Part shown: positions 1 to 18,259 of the stretch, in pieces
Position numbering within the stretch: position 1 is the first letter of the stretch
Layout: each line of letters starts with the position of its first letter
Assembly: GCA_037975125.1 (NCBI GenBank)
Contig: CM075850.1
Coordinates: 131,350,800 to 131,414,799, forward strand
Length of the DNA: 64,000 nucleotides
Source of the DNA: Latrodectus hesperus
Taxonomy: Eukaryota; Arthropoda; Arachnida; Araneae; Theridiidae
Direction of reading: 5' to 3'
Notes under the pieces: generated by a model
What the model was told of the DNA's origin: nothing
The model's database searches: none
The model's input: the letters and a program-made list of their open reading frames with translations, nothing else
Program-made: the position numbers and the translations under genes

Positions 1-1207
1 ACCTGCACCAAATAAAAGTCTCATCTGATATTCGTTACATAGTACTTGATGTTATTTTTCTAATAATTTAGTTTCCATAGATTTTGGATATTCTGCACAT
101 TTTTCTTCATATTCAAGAATGTTTTATCTCCTGGATATTATGTCACGAAAACTTTAATGTATTAAAAAATGAATTTGGGCTTTAAAAATAAACCTTGGGT
201 GAAAAAAATTATTTTCTAAAGAACTAGAACATGATATTTCTATGAATTCTGATACACAAATGTAGCACATCTTATGCCTACATATCATGCAATGTAGAAT
301 TTTGGCACATCACATTAGATTTTAGATTGCTATTTATAAAATTAATTAGTTTAATATATATATCAACTTCAAAGTTTATAAATATATTTTGCTATTAGAG
401 AATAATTTGGATAGTACCTTCAGAATCAAAGGAATCTAAATGTTATATATTTTCATGTAAAATGAAGCAAAAACATTATTGAATGGTTGTCTTATATAAT
501 GCTTATGTAATGATAACTGTAATAAGTTATTCAGTTAAAATGATAGTGAAAATAATGTGAGGGCTATACCATATTTCTTTTTCTAATAAGACTTAGAAAA
601 GTGTCCTCTAAAAATAATATTTTCTACTTACACTGTCATAGATAATGTCTACTCTATTGTTTTGAACAGAGCATTCATATAAATGTGATTGTGTGTGACA
701 CAGAAAAAGGAAAATATACATTTTTAAAAAACATGAATTTTAACTATATTCATTTAACAAGTTATTTACAATATAACTTTTAAAGTCTATAATTTATATT
801 TATATACTATCTTAAATACAAAAATCTTTGTTTTAATTGTTAGTAGGGGAAAAAAAACCCTTAAAAATCAATACTAATGTTGAGAGTTTGTTGCATGAAT
901 GTATTTGACAGATAAACTGGTACCAAAAATTGCAGTAAAAATATACTATAGTGATTTGTTTTCTAAATTCCAGTTTAGAAATATTCAACAGAAAGATTTT
1001 TTTCCTTCGGCTCTATTCAAACCTTAATTGTTTATAACATAAAAATAAAGAAACATGTATTTTAAATGTAATGAATTATAATTATATTCATAATGTATAA
1101 AACATTATTTATAATGTAAATTATTTTAAAAGGCCATTTATTTTGCTGTTATGTTAAATATAAAAATGTTTTAGTTTATAGAAAAACTATAATTAATACT
1201 AATACTG

Positions 1208-1320
1208 AGTTTAATAAAATGTATACTTACAAAATTTTAAACACAAGTATTTAATTATCACACATGTGAATAATAAAATACTTGTGTTTAAAATTTTGTA
1301 AGTATACATTTTATTAAACT
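1208..1320. repeat. perfect inverted repeat, 45-bp arms, 23-bp loop
   Basis: Positions 1208-1252 and 1276-1320 are exact reverse complements by eye, 45 of 45. The spacer 1253-1275 contains the self-complementary octamer CACATGTG. No target duplication or transposase relates to it. It could be a foldback MITE, a recent inverted duplication, or the hairpin of a small-RNA precursor. The perfect match means it is young, or maintained by gene conversion or selection. Confidence 0.9.
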
Positions 1321-2479
1321 TTTTTAAAATATTACTTTTTTTTTAATATGATTTTGTAATTTAAATTCGAAATTTTTGAGAATACAAAATTATTTATGAC
1401 TAATTTTACTTAATATAAATTGATGTATTTAATTGCAATCTAAGAAAAATTATATTCAGTTTTATTTTAAAAACTACATTTAAATAAAGCAAAAATTTGA
1501 TCTCATTTCAGCAAAATTAAATTATTTATAATATAATTACTAAATTAATAATAAATGTAAATTCAAATTTCAATTTAAGTGCATTTTTTTATAAGATAAA
1601 TGTACAAAACTAATTTTTTATGGCTAATCTGTTTTTCTTATTAAATATACACATGGTAAAAAAAAGCTTATAATCGTCGGAAAATATTATAAAACAAATT
1701 TAATGAGTAAGAAACATTATTTAAATAATATTTCATACACATTTTCTCTGGTATTTTAAATAATATTTAAAAGTGAATTTTCAAAACTGAAATACAAATA
1801 AAATACACTTTTCACAAGATATTCATACGAAAGCATAAAAAAACTCTACTGAAACAGTATGTTTCAACAAACAAATTGTAACTAATTTGTCATAAATACT
1901 TACGTAAATAAATATATTAGAAAATCATATTGCTGAAATAATTAATTTAAACTTTTATAATTGACATTATAAAATATAAGATTTTCGTTTATAGTTGAAT
2001 TATTTTTCAATAGATGGCAGCATCTGTAATAAATAATGTGACCAATCACAGAACGAATGCGTGTTTCCAAAGGTGCAGGATCTAGCCGCCTGTGTCATAA
2101 TCATCATGTATTTCTCTATGATAATCATAACTATCGGAATGAAAGTTACAGTTTAATCTCAAACATTAGGAAAATGGATATGACGTTTCAGCTTTAAACG
2201 CGTACATAGATCGAAGCGAATGGATGAGAGTTTTTAAATACTGTTTAAGAAAAATCATCTTTCATGTTTAAGAAAAATCCTCTTTCAAAACAATGCGATG
2301 CATATTCAAGAACTAACATCTGTCTGCAGGGCTATTCACTATATCGCATAAATTTTCCACATCTTGTCACTTTGGAAAAAAAAAGTAAAAATTAAGAAAC
2401 TTTGATGACTGGAATTACTAAAATAACAGCGCCTTCTAAATGGATTGTCGTGGCACAAAAATTAAACAGCAACTCTTCA

Positions 2480-2610
2480 GAGTGAGAAGTACAAGTTTCA
2501 ATCCCAGTTATGGTTGAATAGATGGAAATTTTTGTTTTCTGCATTCATTTACGTCAAGGTGAGTGCTCGAGGGTATTCCGGGTCTTACCCTTTATGACAC
2601 ATGAATACGG
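2480..2610 (+). repeat. diverged tRNA-derived SINE remnant (family B)
   Basis: A tRNA B-box-like motif (TTTCAATCCC, near 2495) is followed by a GTTGAATAGATGG-like stretch and a body with GTGCTCGAG and TATTCCGGG. The same order of motifs recurs near 19.8-20.3 kb and 27.9-28.3 kb, so this is a repeat family rather than a gene. Ends and target duplications are not identifiable. Confidence 0.45.
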
Positions 2611-5600
2611 CAAACATACTCTGTAAAATGGCTCTCGGGACGAAATATACAACTGACGTTGAGATGCTCAAAAACAGCTTTAGTTTATTGGGTTTTCAGT
2701 TAATTTATGTGTTTTTAATGAATCTTAAAATATCCTTTTATATAAAGAAAGTTGGTATTAGGAGCCTAAGATTGCACAACTGGAAAAAAATCTTACTATA
2801 TGGATAAAAAAAACAGTAAATTCAAATTACTTTGTATTTAACGAATAAATTAGAGCAATTCCAATTAAAATTCCATTATATTCACAAATATTTTTCATTA
2901 AAAGGATAAGTTAATAAAGTAATATTAAACTGCGTTTGTACCAATAATTGTTTTTTAAATTTAAGTTTACATTCAGTTTAATTGACGCAGTTTTAATCTC
3001 TTATGTAAAATACAATATTTTAAATAGGAAAAACAGCAACATCAATCTACTTCGAACTTATGTACAAAAAATCGATTCTCAAAATTTAAGATTATTTTTT
3101 GCTGAAATGTGAGGAAATAAAAATGCAAAAACACGTCATTACTTTTGAATGCCGATACAAATGAAACATTAAGCTGTAAATATAAAAGGTAAATCGTTGA
3201 ATAGAAATACAAAATAGATTTCATCATGAGAAAAATTAATGGATAACGTCAAAGACTGTTTTCAATGAATGTAAGCGAAATATAAATGGCTAAATCCTTA
3301 ATCTTACTAAAATATTAACTTGAGAAAAAACATTCAAAAATTAACTTACAATTAACTTTTCCGTGGGAAAGCTCTTTACGAAATATTTGCAAATTGTTTT
3401 TGTAAAAAACAATAAGATCCGATAGATATAAATGCAAAATAAGTATAAAAATAGCGTAATTTAATAGGTAAAATGATTGTGAAAAGTTGACCGTCGTGTT
3501 TTCAACAAAAATTAAATTCGATATTAAGCAGAATAAATAATAAGTTTCATAATTTATTAAAATATTAATACCAGTAAATCAATAGTACTAAAATAAAATT
3601 TATTTTGAACTAAAAATTTGATAAAGTTTTAAGTCAGAGTTGTATATTGCACTAAAATAAATGGAGTAAAATAAAATACAGAGAGACAATTTTTCCAATA
3701 ATTAAAAATGTCAACATGAAAATTGTCTTACGGCGAAATCCCGGGGATTGTTGTCGCTATGCAACCATTTTTTTCCACTTAAGGATTTAATTTAACCAAG
3801 ACCTACAGTTTAAAGTGGGTTTTGAACCACTACAACATCCTTAACAAAGAGATGGGATTCGAATTCATGAGTTCTTGTATCGAAGATCGAAAATGGAGAT
3901 CCAGTACCGTACCTATTTTTTCTTCACGTAGTAATTTAGCAGAGATTAGAGTTTTAAAAAGGAAGAAAAATTGTTTATGTTCCTGAAGAGATACAAAGTC
4001 CGAAATGGTGTGGATCACGGCAAAAGTAACAATGCAAAAAGTTCAAATCACTATTATTTACCGCTTAAATTAATTTCCGATGCTAATATCGAGTATGGAA
4101 ATGAAGCATAACTTATATTTTAAGTTAGCTAAATGACAACATCCTAGTATATGAGATTCACTTTATTTCAAGTACTGTTCTCGCTTCAACTCCAGACAAA
4201 ATTTCGGAGAGAAAAGGATTTCACATTTATAACTCGATGTACAAACACATTTACTAAATGAAAGAAATCAAATTCCAAAATCAGATTTGAAAATGATGAA
4301 ATAATTCTCAAAATAAGTTTAAAAAATTCATTTTTTAAAACTTTACGTATCTGTTTCGACAAATTGAATGTTACATCATTTCCCCTTCAATTAAGAAAAT
4401 AAAAGCTGTAACGCAGAGTTTTTTTTTTTTAAACTAAATTAATTTTGATTGCATTCGAGCTTCCATTCTAATAAAAACATGAAATTACTAAAGCACGCGG
4501 CGGAAAGAAGTGCAGATGTTTCTTCTAGAGGGGAGGGAAGCATTTCTTTCCCCTTCATATAGAATCTGGTTTTAAAGCTGGAGTTATGAAGTGCGCAAGA
4601 TGTTGAATTTTTATGTAAATATTGATAAGCTATTTTCTCTTTTTTTTAAGAAAAAATAGAAAGTACTCTGACATTAATTATAATATATTTTAGATTTTTC
4701 TTCTTGATATAAGCATAATGAAATATGAATAATTCGTATTTATTTCTTTTTAAATATATTTAATATGTTGTTAAAGTTTAATTTATGATAACATTGTTTT
4801 GTTTGTCAAATTTTTATGCAGAAAATTAGAAAAATTAGCAACGAACGATTGAATTTTCAAATTGTTATCATGTAAACCAATTAATATATACGTAGGTAAC
4901 TACATAACCTAAAACTAATTTTTGCAATTTCTTGAATCAAAAATGTTTTTATCATATAAGTTTATTTAACATTTCAGCACTTTTAGTAACAAATTTTCGG
5001 TAAACCTAATGGTAATAACTGATATATATTATTAAATTTCATTAAGTTTTAAAATTATTTTCAAATTATTTTCATAAAACATCTATTACTAGACTGAAAA
5101 TAACACCACCTGAATACCGAGGAAAAGCTAAATACAAATACACAGATATTCTTCAGAAAACGCCGAGAAAAATACTTTAGATCAAACTTTTTTTTAACGA
5201 ACGATTTCCTTGGGATATCATTAATATTTATGTGTGACATTTTTAACAATTAGATATCAATTTTGGATTGAAATTTGGTGAATACTGATTAGAAAACTGA
5301 GGATTGGTAATGTCGACGTAAATTGCTAGCTTTATAATTTTTGTCCGTAGAATTACAAATGACACATGTTTTTTTCCGTTATTGTCCATAAAAAATAAAT
5401 TATCTTCCCACTCCCATTATTAAAACTTCTATTTTCTCTTTTTTTATATTCATTCTCTGTCGTCATATTTTTAAAAAGAACTGTGAGAAAGAAAAAGAAA
5501 TACGAATTTGAAAATACAAGTTTTGTGTTATTAAAACAGTAACAACACGTATTACATATTACGAAATAAATTACAAGTTAACTTGCCAAAAATTCCAGAT

Positions 5601-6274
5601 TACAAATTATTTCCGTAGCAAAAAATGATACATATTGTTTCCTCCAAAGCACAATGTCAACTGTCTGTTGCAATGAAAGTTTACAAATTCAAACTCAGTG
5701 TGGAGAAGGTCTATTACGTCACTGTTTATATTCGTTCGCGCAGTTTTTGATGAGTCATATTCTTAGTTTGAACGGAAATGAAATTTGCTACAATGTTGCA
5801 CTTCGTCTTTTATATTTGTTGTCAGTATTTTAAGACATTCTGAAGCACATACGGAACTATAATCATTTTTTTAAAATATAATAACACAAAAATGAAAAGA
5901 GAACTCGGGTGCATTTATCGAGAGTCAATCCTTCAAAGAGCCGCAGATTGGCCACTCTTTGAATAAAATTTACTCTCATGTGCAAACATTTAAAGAAAAA
6001 ATCGACAGGGACATAGAGACTGAACAAAAATTAATATATAAGTTGGCTAGAGATTCACCACCTCCACTACAAAATGAAGACTGGACAACTGACCACACAG
6101 CTGCCTGAACGGGAGACGAGTGCTGCATTTCTATCAATTCAATTGCAATTAGAATAATGCAATTGTAGAATAATACAATTCAATTTCATTCAATTGCAAT
6201 TAGAATAATTCTGTTCATTTTGAAAAAATTTTCTCACATCATAAGAATTATATATTATATGCGCAGATATAGTA

Positions 6275-6511
<237 letters not shown>

Positions 6512-9500
6512 GTTTTCATTAACCAGGAAAAAAATGATGGTAGTGTTTCCATTCAAGTAGAATAAAATTATATAGGATGTTAACAAATTCAAATTATTTG
6601 GAATGAAAATTTACTAGCGTTAATTCTAAAAAGAGTTTTACATGGAATAAATTGTGTGTGACGAATTATTCGGCAGGACCACAATGAGAAGGTAACAAAC
6701 ATTGAAGCTCTACAAAATGAGAGGACAGGAGTGGTTTTAAACGTGTCGGAAGTAGAAAAGATTTCTTTCAACCCCTCCACCGGACAGATAGCATCTGTTA
6801 GTATAATGAATTAGTGCGGTGTCTACCTAAGGGTCTTTTTTCTCTTTATGTAGTTTTCGGTAGGCACCTAATTTTATACACACACATAATGACAGATTGG
6901 ATAGTAAGTGTAATGAATTACAGATAGATTACATTTTAAATACTCCCAAGAAGCTTTGCATGGTGACTTTACATTATATATATTTAATTATTATTAATAA
7001 GATATATAAATATTTACACAATTCACAAAAACTTGCTTGAAGTTAATTACACACTTATAGTAGAGATTATATCCATATTGCTTAGCTCAGTGTTAAAACG
7101 AAATTTCAGTCAATAGTACACTGCATAAATATATAGCAAGGCAAAAAGAATTAACTGGAATATTCCATCAGATACAATGATTCTGATATAAACATACATT
7201 TTTCATTCATTATTAATACTTAATATACACAAGAAAAATAATGTGCCCAAATTATTGATAATATTATATAGAAAATGGATAACAAATAAAGGTTTTCAAG
7301 TTAAGATCAAATCAATTGGATGTTTAAGATTTTAGCAATTCATTAAGGCAATTAAAACCATATTATCTTTTTTATCCTATCAACTGACCAGTACATATAT
7401 TACACGAATTTGCTTATATAAAACTAGGAACGATGGAAATACTAATTAAATAACACTCTAAATGTAAGTGAATGAATTAAATTCACCAAGAAAATTTTTT
7501 AAATTTGTTTCTTCTCAGATATTCTTTGTATAAAATAAATTAATGTAATTCATTAATTGTCTTAATTTATGAAAAGAATATTATTTATTCTCAGCAGCTT
7601 ATTATAAATAATAAGCTGTTTAAATCATTATTTCTGAACATTAAATAACAGTGCAAAATTAATGAAAAATTTCACACTTTATTTTTGATAGGAATTTTAC
7701 AACTTTTAATAAAATTTTAAGATTCAACTTTTATTACCATGAAAATCATTAAGAATTGCAAAATTTGTTTTTATTAAAATATCATATTTATTGTGTATAT
7801 GCTTAAAGTACGCAAGCATTTATAACGGTATGAAAAAAGTCTTATGTATTAGAAAGTATACTTAAATTCACTGAAGACAAAATGACAATATTTTTTCGCA
7901 TAAGATAAGCAAGCAGAATTTAACTTCAGAGAATAAGAATAAATGGTAAACGCATTTATATAAGCAAAACAAACAAAATCGTACTTTTGTCTTTTCCATG
8001 GTCTGAAAACATAGATTATTTCATTGAATCCGGTTTTTTGCATAATTTAAATGGATATGCATTCATTCCATCTCTATTATATATGCTATCACTTTAAAAT
8101 TTATAAGTTTTCAAAAAAATTTGAACTGTTGTTCTTACTTAATAATTTTTGATTCCTCTTTACAGTCAATTATATAATGACTACGACAGATAAATTTTCT
8201 TGATTTTTTTCAAAGTGTTATCATTTTCAGTCGAAATCGCACTAAATCACTAAACTACATTTTAGGAATGAACTGGCATTTCTATTAATAAATATCAAAT
8301 ACTGCTATTTTCAAAATATATTTTATTAAGTGTTTTAAGAAATGTTCTTTTGTTTTGTTTTAAAAACCTTTTGTTAGGGTTTCCACATTAATTAATGTTT
8401 CTATAAAATATGCAGAATTTTGAGAATTCATTTAATTCAAATACATTTTGTATAAGAAAATTGGCTGAATGCTAATAAATTTATTTAGTTTCTCAATCAT
8501 AAGGTTAAAATAGTCAAATTTTGATAAATTCTTACTTTGAATAGACAGAATCGAATATTCTTAATTAAGATTTTGTAATATAATTTAAAATGACGGAGAG
8601 AGAGAGTAAAAATTTGCATTTGTGTTATTTGAAAGAGAATAAAAATTTGCACAAATCCCGTGAAATGTGAAATGTCCTAAATTATGCAAAATAAATGTTG
8701 TCACTTAACAATATATTAATTTACACACTTTTAATATTCATTTCTTTTATATTTTTCAATATTTAATATGATTGCTAAAATTTATAGTTTTTAATATATG
8801 AAATATATCTTATAAATAAACACTATGCCATGTTTTTTATGAGTTATTAAATAAAATTTTAACAAATAAATTCTAATATTAAAATAAGCATTATAATTTC
8901 AATAAAATGGTTCTAATTCAAAAATAATCTTTTTTGTGTGGTAAAAAATACCTGTGTGGTAAAAAACTGATAACATTAATTTAAAGTTATCATTGTAGAA
9001 ATTTGCATAAATTAACAAGAAAAAATTAACAAGAAAAAAATTTTCTTGTTAATTTATGCAGACCAAAATACAATTTTTGAAAATATCTATTAATTTAGTC
9101 AATAATATTTAAAAATATTTGCTTGCTGTAAACAAAACTAGATCTATATTTTTATTTTCTAATGATAGACTAAAAAACAAATTTAACTAGTATATTTATA
9201 AAATTACTTTCTTTTCAATATTGAATATAGCATTTCTACACTTGTGTATTCCGAAGCTTTTATATTTCACTGAAGGGGAAAAGTTACAAAAAAATTTATG
9301 TACGTAAAAAATGTGAACGTAATAAAATATTTCACTTCAAATATCTAATTATTAGAATATTATTATTAAACCAATAAAGTTAGCTTTAAAACTCCCCATT
9401 TTAATATGTTTTTAATATTTTTTAAAGAAACATTAGCTGTCAAAATCTTTATCAAGTTTTGAGTTGTTTAATCTTCTGTGTTAAATATATAAAACTTAAA

Positions 9501-10283
9501 TATACAAATACGCTTTCCATTAAAAACCAACACTTATATTTTTCCCCAAAATCTTTTATAGTGATAGTTTCTAGAATCGACGATTTTTGTACACATAAAA
9601 GGCTGCAATTATATTTGACTCAAGAGCCCACAGAACTTTGAGTGCTCGAATGTATGACCCGAGTTATTTTAGTTCGAAATTCCCTTTCTCTTGATGTTCG
9701 ACAGTAGGTAAACTGACCACATTTTGAAGAAATCATTTCTGAGCAACGACCAATATAAATATTGGTCTGTGTTTCTGAGGAAACCCGTGGGAACGAAATC
9801 ATGAGTGGTCCCTTTTCCCGGCGTACTGTATCTGAGTCATTCACAAACAGGAAGAAGAAGAAGTGGATATAGTGTTTGTCAGGTTCCTAGCCTAAATGGC
9901 CATGTACCTTCTGTTCCTAAGAAATTTTTCTACACCTAACTTTAGTTGAGATAACATAATGATTTCAAAACATAAGGTTATTTAAACACAAAAGATTAAG
10001 AAAATATTTTGCTTGGGTTAAAGTGCTCCCAACGAGAGTTGTTTGCATGATATAGAATAAACATAAAAAAGAAAAATTTGAATACACATTACAAACAAGA
10101 GTGCAAAAAAAAAAAAAAATTTAAATTACAGTTATATACATAGTAACAGTATTGATATAACTATATAAAGACAAAATATTTTTTTTTATTCTTTTATATA
10201 TGCATATATATAAATACAATTTTTTTCCTTTTCTGTATTTTATTTTATATATATATTTTTTTAAGTATAAGAAGAAGAAATTA
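6512..10283. other. gene-free AT-rich DNA
   Basis: No gene recognised. It contains a short palindrome near 7595-7620, a dispersed repeat at 8966-9120 with an embedded hairpin, and a less AT-rich patch at 9620-9900 that looks like repeat DNA but matches nothing I recognise. Confidence 0.6.
8966..9120. repeat. dispersed repeat, copy 1, with 20-bp-arm hairpin
   Basis: This stretch is clearly similar to 17374-17508: the same ACTGATAACATTAATTTAAA start and the same TTAGTCAATAATATTTAAA end. Inside copy 1 only, 9004-9023 and 9041-9060 form a perfect 20-bp inverted repeat. The second copy has a single diverged arm there. Nature unknown; similarity may extend a few hundred bp upstream in both places (compare 8820-8890 with 17220-17280). 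Confidence 0.7.
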
Positions 10284-10950
10284 TTAATTTCTACTTTTTG
10301 AGAGGCAAATAGATAAGTTTGAATGTGGCTTAGCCCGCAGAACCGCCCTTGATCTGTGGAAATTGGAAAGTTCATAGGGACTGTAGTTTTCAATTGCTTG
10401 AATTTCAGAGTTATCAATTTCATAAAGATTGTTGTAGAAGTGAAAAGCAAGGAATTGGACGTATCTTGATAGGGGAAGGACACCCAAATTGTTTCTGATG
10501 TAGAAGTCTGATTGAGTGATCAGTCTAAGAAATTTACTTTGCTGACCCTCAAGAAGTTTCAGGTTCGTTTCCGCAGCACCACCCCAGATTGGGGCTGCAT
10601 AGGTGATAATAGGGCGAAGGTATGATTTATAAATCAATAGCTTGTTAGCCATGGAGAGCTTTGATTTGTAGGCAATTAAGGGGTAGAGTGAAGTTTTGGC
10701 AGAAATAAATTTATTCTTAATTTTATTAATATGGGCTTTCCAGGTAAGTTTTTTATCTAACGTAAGACCGAGGTACTCGACTTTATTTGACCAGGGGACC
10801 GAAAAACCGCTTAGTCGAATCTGACGGGGGGGGGGTAGAGTACGTTTCCTAGTAAAAATGACAGCAGTGGATTTGTTTGGATTTATTTTAATTTTCCACT
10901 TATTAAGCCACTCTTCAATGACCATGATCGTTTCGCTGATTACTAGCGGA
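10284..10950 (-). pseudogene. 5'-truncated LINE, reverse transcriptase C-terminal part (jockey-like)
   Basis: An open frame of 213 codons (10925 to 10284) begins just after where the YADD box of a non-LTR reverse transcriptase would lie. Visible features, in order: EEWLNKWKIKINPNKS near residues 4-19, YLGLTLDKKLTWKAHI near 50-66, and YKSYLRPIITYAAPIWG near 99-115, the usual thumb and connection landmarks of jockey-type ORF2. The frame ends at a natural-looking C-terminus and is followed (to about 10130) by A/T-rich sequence that could be the 3' tail. Upstream catalytic palm, endonuclease and ORF1 are absent, as expected from incomplete target-primed insertion. The remaining frame has no stop, so insertion is fairly recent. 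It cannot encode an active enzyme. Confidence 0.88.
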
Positions 10951-14459
<3,509 letters not shown>

Positions 14460-15059
14460 CCCAGAAATCTAAACTATCATGTTTTATATCCAGTTTTCGT
14501 TCATTGTCACAAATATTTCAAATGAATTCAATATCATTTTGGTTAAAAATAAGTAATTTATAGAATTTTATTGCTAGTTTTTTTTAAGAAATTTTTAATT
14601 GTCTTCATTTTCGGCGCCTTCAGTATAAAATTATTCTTTTTCCTTTTATGTGATTGAACTGAATTTTCCCAAAGATTGTAATTCATTTCAAGCATTCTTT
14701 AAATGTTGCACAACTTGCACTTTTTGTGACGTGAATGTAAGATTTGATTACGCGGCTCCAAATAAGCTGCTCCTACTAGTTTTTTTTATTTTTCATTAAT
14801 AATGCTTCCTTGTTAGACAGCTGATTATATAATATATATGCTAAAATGTTATTAAAAATAATATGACTTTATTTCGCAATGAGTTAAAATTTCATAAAAT
14901 CGCATAAAATTATATATATAATTCCTCATTTAATGATTTCAAAGTAACTTTCATTAGGAACTGTACAGGGTATCAAAATTTTAATTTCACTTATTTACAA
15001 TCTTCGAAATAATAGTATACTAAAAATAATAATCTACTAAGGATGAGCAAATATGTTTT

Positions 15060-15097
15060 CATTCCAATAAAGACTTGTAAAAATCTTTATTGGAATG
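15060..15097. repeat. 14-bp perfect hairpin
   Basis: CATTCCAATAAAGA at 15060-15073 pairs exactly with 15084-15097, with a 10-nt loop. There is no T-run or gene next to it that would make it a terminator. Confidence 0.7.
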
Positions 15098-17373
15098 CAA
15101 TGGACGCGCAATTGGTTTATAAAACATTTTATACAATCATCTGTAAATGAGCGCATGCTGAGTTGCGAAAAATATAACTCATCGATATTTTTCTTAAAAT
15201 ATCATCCATTCTTCTAATTCATTCAATTAAGTCAAATCTGCCTTCTGAAAGCAATTTCATGCGAGACTGAAGCAGAAAAGTATTATTGAGCATCAAAACA
15301 GGAAATTAGGAAGCAACATACAAGTAATAACAATTATATGGTATATATATTAAAATAAAATATATATATTTTAATTACAGTAGCAAAATGACTGATGATA
15401 TATCGAACTGAAATAAATTGATATTATTTTCGGTTCAGTTCCGGTTTTTTCGTTCCGAAGGAAATAATGTCTTTCTCCGGTTTTTGGTTCAGTTCCTGTT
15501 GGAACCGTATGGAAAATTTTATTGTGTTGTACGAAGTAAGTTTTAAAATTTCTTTTATTATATTTTATTGATTTAATAAAAATAAATAAAACATATAAAC
15601 ATATGTTGCATTTATTTTTATCCAAACTGCTAAAAATTGAAATTTTTTTTTTTTAATTAGAAGCAGAGAATATCAGTACTACCGTTTTCCCTGCGCGGAT
15701 CCTGTAACTTTGGAACAAATTAGGGAAAAGAAAATTACGAGACATATGTTAAATAACAAAAGAGATATTGAGTATCCATTAAACATCTTCCTTATCACTG
15801 TTGCAACTTACATAGAAATAGTATGATACGATAAGTCGAGAGACATACTTTAGATCCATCAAATAGACGTTCAGTGTTCCTCTATACTTATAAACCAGTG
15901 GAGAAGAACATTCATTATTAAGCATTTTATTACTCGGTAATACAAAGGTATTTTCAAATCTACTATATTAAGCTGTGGTACATTAAAACCTTTTTGCAAC
16001 ACCCTCCCTAATCTTTGATTAACAATTTTAAACATTTGATTTCCTTAGAGAACACGAACAAATGAAAAGGAAAATATTATAAGAAGTTTTTGAAGGAATC
16101 AGATGCAAGCAGATGTAACGCTGATATTCCATATCTAAAATTCAATAAGTATTTAAAAAATTGATTATTCGCAGAAAATAACTTGAAGTTTATTTAAAGT
16201 AAAAAAGAAATCTCAGTTTAATTGCGAAATGTACATTAAGTGATTGGAATTAAAAAAAGCTATTTAACAAAATATCGAAGTTAAAAATCAGGATATATAT
16301 ATTTAAATATATATCAGGATATATATTTAGGATTAGGATTACGTCAAAAAATATTGAAATCATGAAGATGGAAAAGAATAGTTTATCTATGTAAAAATGA
16401 GGAAAGTAAAAAAATTACAACTTGACACCTTTAAACTAGATCATGATAGGTTATTAGCTTTAAAAACTTTTGATTTTTGCTGACAGAATAAGAAATAATT
16501 AAGTCAAGAGTTCATATAAAGGCTGTTTGCTATAGACTCACGTTTTGAAAAGCTATTGAAAAGCTAATAAATCAAGTTCAGTCTTAATAAATTAACTGAA
16601 TATTATTAAAATGAAATTTACAAAGTTCACGCTCGCTTATACAGGCAATTGAAATGATAGATACATACATTTTTAATAATTCATGTTTCCAATTTTGTAT
16701 TTAAATATTTATGATTATTTTTGACCATTTAATGAAAAACTAAAATCATTCAATGTGTGTGCGAGGCAATGCATAACTTTTTATTATGTTTAATAATAAA
16801 ATTATTATTATGATTATTAAAAACCGTACTCTGAAATGTATGTTTTCCTCTAAATCAGCGGAAGAGGGGAAATATATTCTCCCTCAATGCCTTATAAGGT
16901 CGTCAAAGGGGGATTCCGGTGTCATTTTCAGTGACCATTTGAAGTAGCTCTTTTCTTCCTCCGCCCGTGCTCTAAAACTTCGGGGGGTAATTTTATGTAG
17001 CAACTGATTAACGAAACAGGTGGTGGGAAACAGAAAGCACCCTTTCTGGTGTTGAATACAATAGGACTTATGGCGTTAGTACATTTATTTTCGTAAGGAA
17101 ATAAAACATTTTTCTTAAAGAAAAAAAAACAAAAAAAGATATTTCAAAAGATATTTTATTGTTTGAAAAATGCTCTTTTTTTTAAAAAAACCTTTTATTA
17201 AAGTTACAAGGTAAATCAATGCTTCAATAAAATATTCAAAATAAAATTGAAACAAATAAATTCTAATATTTATCAAAGGAATACAATTTTAAGTGACATG
17301 TATATACGTGACATGACATGACAATACTAGAAATCAGCTTTTTCAGGGTGATAAATAAAAAATGGCTTTAACA

Positions 17374-17508
17374 ACTGATAACATTAATTTAAAGTTATCA
17401 CTGTAGAAATTTGGTAAAAATTTCTTTCTTGTTAATAAATTTATGCCTACGAAAATACATCTTTTGAATATATCTATTAATTTAGTCAATAATATTTAAA
17501 AATATTTA
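17374..17508. repeat. dispersed repeat, copy 2
   Basis: Similar to 8966-9120 over its full length but lacks the second hairpin arm found there. Confidence 0.65.
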
Positions 17509-18259
17509 ATTTATCTAATTATAATTAGTTATTTAGATACTAATTATTATAAAACCAATATATACTGAATGACATTTTACTCTCTTACTTTCATACTTTT
17601 AATGTTAAACATTAAAATTATTCACTCTTCAAGAGACTGAATTAATATTTCTGCTTATAATGATTTCAAAAAATACTAATAAATTTAATCTGATATATTT
17701 AAACTAAAAATTGTATTAGAAATATTAATTTTTTAAAAAGCAAATTTAAAGCACCAAAAATTAAACTATTTAAAAGAATTTTTTTTTGGGGTATTTAATA
17801 AAACTTATTTTTTATTGCTGAAAAATATTAGATGGGAGTGAAAACATGTATTCACATAAAATATTTTCCAATGACAAATTACTTTACTGCTTTGTAAAAA
17901 AATGCTTCCAAGTGTTCATTAACTGTTTCAGGAACACTCAGGATTTTTAATCAAAATTTTTTTCTTAAAATATTATTCAATGGTAGAAATATTATAATTT
18001 TCAGTCATATCATACTTGCACTTTTTATACATGATGGATAAATTCTTATTAAAGCATTATTGTTATTGACCTCTTACATTTTGTGAGAAAAAATAGATCG
18101 TTTTCTTTTGAGATTCTCTCTGTAGGATTTTAAAACAAAAAATAAGTTTTATGCTAAATTAATGAAACAAGTAAATCTATCTTAAATGTTACGTAAAATA
18201 CAGATTACAATATAATATTCTCTTTTAAAAGAATGCATATATGATCCTTATTTGCATAT

